From contig JAWZYU010000019.1 in the NCBI GenBank assembly GCA_038380435.1, positions 34,373,801 through 34,437,800 on the forward strand: 64,000 bases of DNA. The letters are read 5' to 3'. Source of the stretch: Ryuthela nishihirai. Lineage: Eukaryota > Arthropoda > Arachnida > Araneae > Heptathelidae. The notes beneath the pieces are model-generated. The model made no database searches and was not told the origin of the DNA. It worked only from the letters and a program-made list of their open reading frames with translations. Positions 1 through 7,350 of the stretch are shown here, in pieces. Positions within the stretch are counted from its first letter, which is position 1, and the number at the start of each line of letters is the position of its first letter. Position numbers and translations under genes: made by a program.

Positions 1-239
1 TTTCTTCCATAAACTGACAAACATTTCAGTATATGGTAATTCAAAACTAAAACATGTTTATCTTGTCTTACATTGAATGGAGACTTCCATCTACCTCCTA
101 AAATCTGTCCAGTTGATCCCCTACACAACTCTGCAATTCTTGAGATCTGACGGAGCGTGGTTGATCCAGCCTTTAGTAGCCTAGACTCGTAAAATTCAGT
201 TCTCACGTTGGATTCTGACCTGTGCCAGCTCTTTGATTT
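1..239. other. Duplicated segment, unassigned
   Basis: This stretch is repeated at about 44038-44280. It lies beyond the recognisable part of the RTE reverse-transcriptase fragment and I could not match it to that element or to the hAT transposase. A minus-strand frame runs through it in copy B without a recognisable domain. Confidence 0.4.
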
Positions 240-680
240 ATATACTTAATTTCCCCCCCCCACAATGTTCTCGTTTAAAACAGTGTTGGAGACCAGAAGC
301 AACGCTAAACCAATTTCTACACGCCTTATCACCTCTTATACAGGACTCAGTGTTATTATAGAGAGTTTCATTATGTTAACTAACTTTTCTGTTATGCCAT
401 ATTGTCACAATCAACCACAAATTACAGCGTTCAAAGAATCACAATAAAATTGAAAACGCTAGTAACCAAAGTTTTCTGAAGCTGTAAACATTTTTCAAGA
501 ATCTGCCTAAGTGAAAAAATCTGATCTACACATCACCTACCACTTCTGAATCCACATTGCGCATCACGCAATTGTCTGTGAATCAAATTCTCAGTTCTGT
601 TAAGTACAATCATGCAAAGGATTTAACTGGAACAGGAAGTAGGCTGATGCTCCTATAGTTATCACATAACTATATAATAT
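240..680 (-). pseudogene. RTE-like LINE reverse-transcriptase fragment (copy A)
   Basis: Read on the minus strand, this segment is clearly similar in DNA to the reverse-transcriptase region of the RTE element at 53714-57310, roughly 56000-56400 there. It covers the stretch from the conserved Asp-Asn-Tyr-Arg-Gly-Ile block to just before the motif B region. Stops and frameshifts interrupt the frame, so it cannot encode a working enzyme. The fragment abuts the C-terminal end of the hAT transposase at about 676-681 and replaces the usual hAT dimerisation region. The same junction occurs in copy B, so it predates the duplication. Confidence 0.75.
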
Positions 681-2068
681 CTTGGAAACGCTCCGTAAAA
701 TCAACATGAAGAACTTCCAAGTGTTGGCAGTAAGTAAGTTAATCTTCCGGTTTTGCAGAGACTGCTGATAATGTGGGAAAGTGGTTGTATTCACCTCTAC
801 CTAGATTTCGTTTGAATAGAAGAAGTTTTCCCGCAAAAGCAGCTATGACTTTTTTGTTTTAATTAAATTCAACTCATCACCTTGCAAATGTAAATTAACT
901 TGATTAAATATTTTAAACAGGTCTGTCAAATAAGCGATGCCATTTTTTGACGTAATCAGGTTTTCGCGCAATTTGTCGTCTCTATCTTCAAGAAAGTCCA
1001 GTACTGAGTCAAATAGATTGAGAAAACGATTCAGACAAACACCTTTAGAGAGCCAACGTACTTCTGTGTGCAGCAGCAAGTGATTGTAATCTTCATCATT
1101 TTCATTACAAAGCTTACCAAATAATCGGTCATTCAATGAATTGCTTCTAATCTTATTGATTGCTTTAATAACGTAATGGAGCGACGTATGCAGACGTTCA
1201 TTCAAATTTTTTGCAACCAAATGCTGACGATGAATAATACAATGTACAGCGAGTACATTTGGTACTGCTTGTTTCAAATGCGCTATGAAACCCTTATGAC
1301 GCCCTCTCATTGCTGGAGCACCATCAGTAGCAGCAGACAAAATATTGCAAATAGGAATTTCTTTCTCTTGAAAAAACTTTTGCATGGTATTAAATATAGA
1401 TTCTCCCTTTGTATCAGATTCCAAATTTTTAGCAAATAATAACTCTTCATGAATTTTTTCTTCTTTTATAAATCGTACGTATGATAAGAGTAGAGCTTCG
1501 TTATTTGGTAGAGTATCTGATTCATCGAGTTGAATGGAAATTTGCAAGTCTTTAAGCAATCACATAATGATATTTCAACGTCTTTTGCCATTTCATCTAT
1601 TCTTCTTTGCACTGAATTATTACTGAGAGGAATTTTTTTGATGATATCTGACGGTGTCTTTTGATGAAGAACAGTTTTTAATATCTCTTTGACTGCCGGC
1701 AAAATTAATTCCTCGCCAATTGTGTGTGGTTTTCCTGCTTTTGCGATTAACAATGTAACGTTATATGAGGCTCGTAGTCCATCATCATCTTGTTTAGAAG
1801 ACGACGCAAAAAGGTTTGACATAGTTGGCTGTTTTAAATATTGCTTTTCCAGTTCTTGAAAATAGGATAAATCTTTGTTCTTCTTATCAGCATGCATTTT
1901 ATTTAAATGCTCTTGTAGCCTAGAAGGTTTCATAGCTTCATTTGAAAAAACTTTTCGGCAAATTAAACACATAAGTAATGATTGGTTTGTAGGATAGTAC
2001 GTAAATCCATATTTCAAATACTCAATACTGTACTGCCGGCATTTCTTTTTAGATGCAGATTCAGACAT
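681..2068 (-). pseudogene. hAT transposase with BED finger, ZBED5/8-like (copy A)
   Basis: This is a hAT-superfamily transposase gene of the kind annotated as ZBED-like proteins. I set the start at the ATG at 2066-2068. Near the N-terminus is a BED-type zinc finger (Cys-x2-Cys followed by a His-x4-His pair, about 1900-1990). The conserved core follows: the Leu-Asp-Glu-Ser block near 1520, Thr-Asp-Gly-Ala-Pro-Ala-Met near 1315, the Cys-x2-His-Arg-Gln-His block near 1230 and a Thr-Glu-Val-Arg-Trp block near 1060. The frame is broken near 1530-1560 and again near 845. The C-terminal dimerisation domain is missing because the gene runs into an RTE fragment at about 680. No terminal inverted repeats were found. 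Copy B has different lesions in the same gene. Confidence 0.85.
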
Positions 2069-2581
2069 TTTCAAATACAAATTAATTTCTCAACATATTT
2101 ATAGATAGTTAAAAAAATAATGTTTATAATGACTTCTAACACTTATCACTCACGACTATTTATCCCGGCGAAGCACATAAAAATAATAAAACATTCCTTG
2201 AGCTATCGCTTTTATAGATTTGATTTTGTGCACGCATTAACTTGTATGTTTGCGATGCCGGCGCACTTGCTCCGTAAACAAGTCATTTCAAGCTCCCATA
2301 TTCTTGTCGAAACATGTTAAATTGCATGAACCGCGTGTTTGCCTACCAACTTGCAAGGACTTGTCACCGTCAATCTATTCTAAACTAAAACAAATTAGGT
2401 ATAGGTATACCTAATGCTAATTTAAAAATGCTTATTAACGCGATAACAACAAGATAATTTACATAGCTAGATAAAATATTTATTCATGAAAACAGGTATT
2501 TTCAAAGCATTTTATTATATTAAAAAAATTATAAAAAAAATATTAAATGTAATAAATTTATTATTATTATATTAGTATTGC
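2069..2581. other. AT-rich region upstream of the hAT gene, nothing recognised
   Basis: This short AT-rich stretch is shared with about 46314-46836. It holds A+T runs and no coding frame I could assign. It separates the hAT pseudogene from the 5'-truncated REL-LINE fragment. Confidence 0.4.
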
Positions 2582-2793
2582 ATCAAGGTTGATTTGCCTA
2601 TCAGGACGGACACACATGTCAAACATAATAAGCCTGATATAGTAGTGCATGTTAAGGTATTGAATGAGATTACAATTATTGAAGTAGGAATAACATCTCA
2701 GGATAACCTGCAGACAGTAGAGGTTGAAAAGAAGAGGAAGTATGATCTGCTGGCTAATGAGTTGAGCCTAATTCACAAGTGTAATGTTAATAT
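2582..2793 (+). pseudogene. REL-endonuclease LINE 3' end, first part (copy A)
   Basis: The plus strand encodes the C-terminal end of a site-specific-type LINE with a restriction-enzyme-like (REL) endonuclease. It shows a Lys-Pro-Asp-Ile-Val block, then Ile-Ile-Glu-Val-Gly-Ile about 12 residues on, then a Lys-Lys-Arg-Lys-Tyr block. This is the PD-(D/E)xK arrangement known from R2/NeSL-type elements. The reverse transcriptase is absent, so the copy is 5'-truncated near 2582. The frame is cut at 2793 by the LTR retrotransposon and resumes at 6984. The assignment to an REL-type LINE is good; the exact clade is not resolved. Confidence 0.65.
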
Positions 2794-3433
2794 TGTTACG
2801 ACAGAAGGAATCTGGCAACCGAAAGCAAAAAGTTTCAGCCAACGAATAAGAACGTTGGGAGAATTTGGAGAAGAAGAGTGGAGCGTTAACGGTCGTTGTA
2901 TTGTAACGGTCGTTGTGTTGTAACGGTCGGAGAGTTCGAAAATGGACGGTGAGCTGTTCTGAGACAGTGCGCGTAAGTATCAAGAAGTAACTTGATGTGT
3001 TGTGTATACGCGGAAGGATAAAAGTGGGATCTTTTATCGTTAAGTATCAAGAAGTAACTTGATGTGTTGTGTACACACGGAAGTATAAAAGTGGGAACTT
3101 TTATGGCTAACTTCGAATGTCTACACGGACTGTCTTTTTGTTCGGCTAGTGTGTGAACAGTTATTAGCACAGGACGAGAATTGGTTTACGGGTGAAGATC
3201 TTCGGGTGACCTGGTAAATCAAGTAAAAGGTAGTATTTAGTAAAATACACAGAGCTGATATTGTGTGCTCTACGCAGGAAGATTGATGACTTGTGCATGT
3301 TAATAGTTGATTTGTTAATAAGATACTTCATCCATATTTCCTTTGTAACAATTTACCTTGTATTGAATTTGGTTTTGAAATATAGCTTTTAATACTCACG
3401 CTCAGTGGCTATCCATTTTTGTAATCCGCAACA
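2794..3433 (+). repeat. 5' LTR
   Basis: This is a 640-bp repeat that recurs at an offset of 3550 bp (6344-6983) with no difference noticed on reading. It starts TG and ends CA. A 67-bp tandem duplication lies inside it (2974-3040 and 3041-3107). Each unit ends in a TATA-like ataaaagtggga stretch, so the promoter region appears to have been doubled. Confidence 0.95.
3084..3090 (+). promoter_or_regulatory. Candidate TATA box of the LTR promoter
   Basis: A tataaaa motif lies in the second unit of the 67-bp LTR tandem duplication. The first unit has the weaker gataaaa at the equivalent place. It is the best TATA candidate in the LTR. Its position, about 345 bp before the LTR end, is plausible for a U3/R boundary but untested. 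Confidence 0.4.
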
Positions 3434-3435
3434 TT

Positions 3436-3452
3436 TGGTGTCAGAAGTGGGA
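3436..3452 (+). promoter_or_regulatory. Primer-binding-site-like sequence
   Basis: Two bases after the 5' LTR comes tggtgtcagaagtggga. Position, the leading TGG (complement of a tRNA CCA end) and length fit a minus-strand primer-binding site. I did not assign the tRNA species. Confidence 0.6.
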
Positions 3453-3463
3453 TAATTTATTGA

Positions 3464-6439
3464 ATGCCGTTAACTAGAAGTATGGATGAATTAGTAAAGT
3501 TGATAAATAGCTTGAAAGCCGATATGAAAGATATGAAAGCCGAGATGGCTGCGCTGACTGATATGAAAGCCGATATGGCTGCGCTGATGACTGATAGGAA
3601 AGCCATTATTGCTACGCTGATGACTGATAGGAAAGCCGTTATTGCTACGCTGATGACTGATAGGAAAGCCGTTATTGCTACGCTGGTGACTGATATGAAA
3701 GCCGATATGGTTACGCAGATGACTGATATTAAAAGTGATCTAGCTGCCCAAAGCGATAAAATAGGTGACTTGAAAGCCGAAATGGCCGCACAAAATACTG
3801 AGATGAGAGATGAAGTGGCTCCTCAAGTTGGTAAGATTATTGATCAGTTCAAGGATAGTAAAACCGAACTCAATAGACAATGCAATAGTTTAAATGTTGA
3901 ATTTGTCAGTGAAAAAGATGATCTTGATAGTGTTAAGTTAGATTGTAAACATGGAAAAGAAAAAGAGAAAGGCAACGCATATAAAAATGTGGATCTGCTA
4001 CTGGAAATCAAGAATCGTAGAGATAGCGCAGATAATGCCTTTGACCACGCAACTGCTGGTGATGCATGGCAGAATGTCTATGTCGCTGGTGACATGTCTA
4101 GGAACTGTGAAGAACAATCACACAGATCAGAGAGCTGTGAGACTATACAGTACGCTTTGCACTTCAAAATACCTAGGTATACAAGTCTGGCACGATCTGA
4201 AGAGAGATCCACACGAAAGGTATTCTATTCCTCGCCGTCAGCAAAATGCGTCATGGACAATTATCGCAAAGGCAGAGTAACGAGTGGTAATGAGGGGGAA
4301 CGAAACAGAGTTTACGTTTCGCAGAGTGGTCCGAGTAAAGAAGAGGCGTCCATTCATCATAGAAACAAAGTGCCATTCGACGTTACCCGGGAAGTCGGAG
4401 AGATTTTTCCGAAGCATATAGCCACACTTGAATCGTTTATAGAAAGTGGGGATTTAAGGAAGAGGAATTCCGAAGAATGGCTTAGAAGCGTAACAGGTGA
4501 TGCTAGTAAAGGAGCTTCAGGCAGAGACAGTACTTCAAAGACTAACTTTCTGGATGAAACTAAGCCTCAGAGTTACGATCAGAGAGAAGTGAATCCCTCA
4601 GATAATTTCAACGTAGCCACGCTGAATTTCGTTTCTGAACAGTCAATGTGCAGATTTGGACATTATAACCATTTAGATTATAAGGATATAGAAAAGTTTT
4701 ATCACGACTACAAGAGCTCTAAAGTGGACAATATCATGTTACAAAACTCGTCGCTGATCTCCAGAATGAACAATTTGGCAATCATGACTGATGTTTCCCT
4801 GGCTAATTACAATGAGAGCTCCAAGAAAGTGAATTCCGAAGAAACAGCAACTATGACCTCCTCGGGTCATGTGTTTTGCTGGAGACCCGAGTGGCGCCAT
4901 CGGATGGTAGATGAAAACAGCACAGGAGGTGTCGGCAACAAAGTGAGTCTTGTCTTGGCTCCTGCACTTGCTGCTTTAGGTCTCAAGGTCCCTATGATCT
5001 CCGGTCGTGCTCTCCAATTGACGGGAGATACTCTGTACAAATTGGAATCCATCCCTGGCTTCACAGTCGACTGCACTAAAGATAAAATCGAGCAGATGAT
5101 GGAAGACGTCGGATGCTGCATCGTAGGACAGACAGAGGAGCTGGTGCCAACAGATAAGGAGATTTACCGCTGCAAGGATCTGACGGCTACCGTAGATAGC
5201 GTTCCTCTAAGGAGATGCTCAATTGTGTCCAAAAAGCTGGCTGAAGGAGTGTGCGCTTTGGTTTATGATGTTGAATTCGGAAAAGGAGCTATTGATCTCA
5301 TCAGTACAGAAGATGCTGTTGATTTAGTTAAGAAAATGGTTGCAGCATCACAAGCTCGTGGAATGAAGAGTTCAGCTGTTATCAGCAACATGGATTCACC
5401 TCTTGAAAACTCTGTTGACAACTCTCTGGAAGTGATGGAAGCTGTTCAGTGTTTCCTTGGTAACGGATCCTTGGAACTGCAAGAGCTCGTCGAAGAGTTA
5501 GGAGGAGAACTTCTGCGTTTGGTGAACATTGTGGATAATAGGGTAGATGAAACATCACGTGTCTGCAAGGTTCTGCATAACGGCAATGCTTTGAACAAGT
5601 TTCATAACATGTTAATAGAACAAGGAGTATCTGAAGATGTTGCAAGCTGGCTATGTGAAGGTAAAACAGAAAAAATATTGCTAGCAGCCCGACACATCAC
5701 TGATTTCACTTATACAGGAGAAACAGGTAAGGTTGTCGGATTAGAAGCTGCAGTTCTAGCAAGAGTATGGAAGGAGGAGATGGACCGAAGAGCTAAAAAG
5801 AATTATGGAGCTGATATTATATTTGTGAAGCACCTTGGGGATCAAATTGAATCAGGTGAAATATGGCTGAAGGTTCATCACGACAGTTCTGAATTAAGTG
5901 AAAGTCAACTGACAAAAGGGTCAGACTGGAGGATGAAACTCCTCCCTAGATTTTATGTCACTAATGACTTTCATTCCTTGTTACTGTTGATAGAAGTAAA
6001 AATCCAAAGAAGAAAACTTTCGACAAAGAAGAAAACTTTTTACAGGTTTTGCACGAAAACTCTTAGTCGATTCTTCTCCCTGCGGAGACATAAACGTGTT
6101 CACAAGGGCTATAGGCCTTACACGTATTATATTTGTGGACGAGGCTTCAGTCAGAAAAGAAATCTAAGTCATAATGAGATTCGCTTTCATTTTGACACAG
6201 ACGTGGAATATCGCATTCGTCGACGTCCAGCTACAAAGAGCAAAGTGGTTCACGTGGATCGTTTGGCCCCGTTTCATCGAAGAACTGAAGAAACTTTGGA
6301 ATCCAGAATTGTTCGGGACGAACAAGACCTAGGGAGGGGGCAGTGTTACGACAGAAGGAATCTGGCAACCGAAAGCAAAAAGTTTCAGCCAACGAATAAG
6401 AACGTTGGGAGAATTTGGAGAAGAAGAGTGGAGCGTTAA
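3464..6439 (+). CDS. Chimeric 991-residue protein: Gag-like coiled coil, thymidine phosphorylase, zinc finger, integrase tail
   Basis: One uninterrupted frame starts at the ATG 30 bp after the LTR and ends 96 bp inside the 3' LTR. Residues 1-140 are a coiled coil with 13-residue repeats, as in Gag N-termini. Residues 140 to about 410 are hydrophilic and unrecognised. Residues about 410-465 may be a degraded phosphorylase alpha-domain, and about 465-824 are clearly thymidine phosphorylase (pyrimidine-nucleoside phosphorylase), a cytosolic enzyme of thymidine breakdown. It retains STGGVG (486-491), VPMISGR, CCIVGQTEELVP and TATVDS. Ser586 and Lys590 of the SIVSKK block are present, but the catalytic Lys-His pair is Glu484-Asn485, the conserved Arg is Lys571 and the GLGHTGGT signature reads ALQLTGDT (516-523). 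Residues about 871-905 are a degenerate C2H2 finger and about 914-940 a gypsy integrase C-terminal tail. Catalysis is doubtful. Confidence 0.88.
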   Translation: MPLTRSMDELVKLINSLKADMKDMKAEMAALTDMKADMAALMTDRKAIIATLMTDRKAVIATLMTDRKAVIATLVTDMKADMVTQMTDIKSDLAAQSDKIGDLKAEMAAQNTEMRDEVAPQVGKIIDQFKDSKTELNRQCNSLNVEFVSEKDDLDSVKLDCKHGKEKEKGNAYKNVDLLLEIKNRRDSADNAFDHATAGDAWQNVYVAGDMSRNCEEQSHRSESCETIQYALHFKIPRYTSLARSEERSTRKVFYSSPSAKCVMDNYRKGRVTSGNEGERNRVYVSQSGPSKEEASIHHRNKVPFDVTREVGEIFPKHIATLESFIESGDLRKRNSEEWLRSVTGDASKGASGRDSTSKTNFLDETKPQSYDQREVNPSDNFNVATLNFVSEQSMCRFGHYNHLDYKDIEKFYHDYKSSKVDNIMLQNSSLISRMNNLAIMTDVSLANYNESSKKVNSEETATMTSSGHVFCWRPEWRHRMVDENSTGGVGNKVSLVLAPALAALGLKVPMISGRALQLTGDTLYKLESIPGFTVDCTKDKIEQMMEDVGCCIVGQTEELVPTDKEIYRCKDLTATVDSVPLRRCSIVSKKLAEGVCALVYDVEFGKGAIDLISTEDAVDLVKKMVAASQARGMKSSAVISNMDSPLENSVDNSLEVMEAVQCFLGNGSLELQELVEELGGELLRLVNIVDNRVDETSRVCKVLHNGNALNKFHNMLIEQGVSEDVASWLCEGKTEKILLAARHITDFTYTGETGKVVGLEAAVLARVWKEEMDRRAKKNYGADIIFVKHLGDQIESGEIWLKVHHDSSELSESQLTKGSDWRMKLLPRFYVTNDFHSLLLLIEVKIQRRKLSTKKKTFYRFCTKTLSRFFSLRRHKRVHKGYRPYTYYICGRGFSQKRNLSHNEIRFHFDTDVEYRIRRRPATKSKVVHVDRLAPFHRRTEETLESRIVRDEQDLGRGQCYDRRNLATESKKFQPTNKNVGRIWRRRVER
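3583..3720 (+). repeat. 39-bp in-frame tandem repeat in the Gag-like coiled coil
   Basis: Three to four near-identical 39-bp units encode the 13-residue repeats in the coiled coil at the start of the chimeric protein. Unit-length changes keep the frame. The array suggests slippage growth of the coiled coil. Confidence 0.75.
6331..6343 (+). promoter_or_regulatory. Polypurine tract
   Basis: The purine run agggaggggg followed by cag ends directly at the first base of the 3' LTR. This is the usual position of the plus-strand primer of an LTR element. It lies inside the reading frame of the chimeric protein. Confidence 0.75.
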
Positions 6440-6983
6440 CGGTCGTTGTATTGTAACGGTCGTTGTGTTGTAACGGTCGGAGAGTTCGAAAATGGACGGT
6501 GAGCTGTTCTGAGACAGTGCGCGTAAGTATCAAGAAGTAACTTGATGTGTTGTGTATACGCGGAAGGATAAAAGTGGGATCTTTTATCGTTAAGTATCAA
6601 GAAGTAACTTGATGTGTTGTGTACACACGGAAGTATAAAAGTGGGAACTTTTATGGCTAACTTCGAATGTCTACACGGACTGTCTTTTTGTTCGGCTAGT
6701 GTGTGAACAGTTATTAGCACAGGACGAGAATTGGTTTACGGGTGAAGATCTTCGGGTGACCTGGTAAATCAAGTAAAAGGTAGTATTTAGTAAAATACAC
6801 AGAGCTGATATTGTGTGCTCTACGCAGGAAGATTGATGACTTGTGCATGTTAATAGTTGATTTGTTAATAAGATACTTCATCCATATTTCCTTTGTAACA
6901 ATTTACCTTGTATTGAATTTGGTTTTGAAATATAGCTTTTAATACTCACGCTCAGTGGCTATCCATTTTTGTAATCCGCAACA
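6344..6983 (+). repeat. 3' LTR
   Basis: This is the 640-bp partner of the 5' LTR, with identical ends and the same internal 67-bp duplication. It supplies the last 31 codons and the stop codon (6437-6439) of the chimeric gene. Confidence 0.95.
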
Positions 6984-7297
6984 ATATTATACCTTATGTT
7001 CTGACGTGGGATGGTATTGTAACTACGTACCATAAAGCATACTCAAAGCGACTTGGAGTGGGAAAACATATTGAAGCTTATATCCAATCTGTGATCTTGA
7101 AGAGAACTTTTGAGAGCATCTCAGTCGACTTCAGACGTACCAGTACGCTAGTAGGCGGTAGTAGGGAACTTATTGTCCAAGCTGCAGTTGAAAAGCTGTA
7201 CATGACGGATGAGGTAGTGGATGACGTGAATCACCAGGAAGACACCACAGAATAGAAGAGATAAAAAGGTTGTCACAGAAAATTCCATTATTACATC
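6984..7297 (+). pseudogene. REL-endonuclease LINE 3' end, second part (copy A)
   Basis: This continues the frame interrupted at 2793 by the LTR insertion; 6984-6987 is the target duplication. It encodes the rest of the C-terminal region, including Tyr-Val-Leu-Thr-Trp-Asp-Gly and Gly-Val-Gly-Lys-His-Ile-Glu-Ala-Tyr, and reaches a stop at 7253-7255. A short 3' end with agataaaaagg follows. In copy B the same 3' end continues into a simple aaatttatttattta tail; here the tail is missing because of the deletion described at 7297-7350. Confidence 0.65.
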
Positions 7298-7350
7298 CTG
7301 GCGCTTAATTAGTACACACACCCACATTGTAATTTTACATCCTGGCGCCC
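7297..7350 (+). other. Deletion scar with templated filler
   Basis: Copy B has about 4.8 kb between the LINE tail and the ttacatcctggcgcccc sequence at about 52197. Copy A has only a patch of about 40 bp. The patch contains ttacatcctggcgc (repeated again immediately after) and a 22-base stretch, tacacacacccacattgtaatt. That stretch is found in B only in the middle of the 4.8-kb block, at about 50841-50862. This indicates that A once had the block and lost it, with filler copied from nearby. Confidence 0.65.

Larger units (their letters stand above)
2794..6983 (+). mobile_element. Ty3/gypsy-like LTR retrotransposon carrying a captured thymidine phosphorylase
   Basis: This is a complete 4190-bp LTR element with 640-bp LTRs at 2794-3433 and 6344-6983. 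The LTRs begin TGTTAC, end CAACA and appear identical by eye, which suggests a recent insertion. A 4-bp target duplication (atat) lies at 2790-2793 and 6984-6987. The empty site is preserved in copy B around 47037-47040, so the insertion postdates the separation of the copies. A PBS-like site follows the 5' LTR and a purine tract precedes the 3' LTR. The internal region has no protease, reverse transcriptase or RNase H. It has one 991-codon chimeric frame, so the element is non-autonomous. The gypsy assignment rests on the integrase-type C-terminal residues near the 3' end and the LTR structure. Confidence 0.93.

Noticed and set aside
2886..3170. Antisense 94-residue frame found in both LTRs
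   Set aside because: It is duplicated only because the LTRs are identical. It crosses the promoter repeats and has no recognisable domain.
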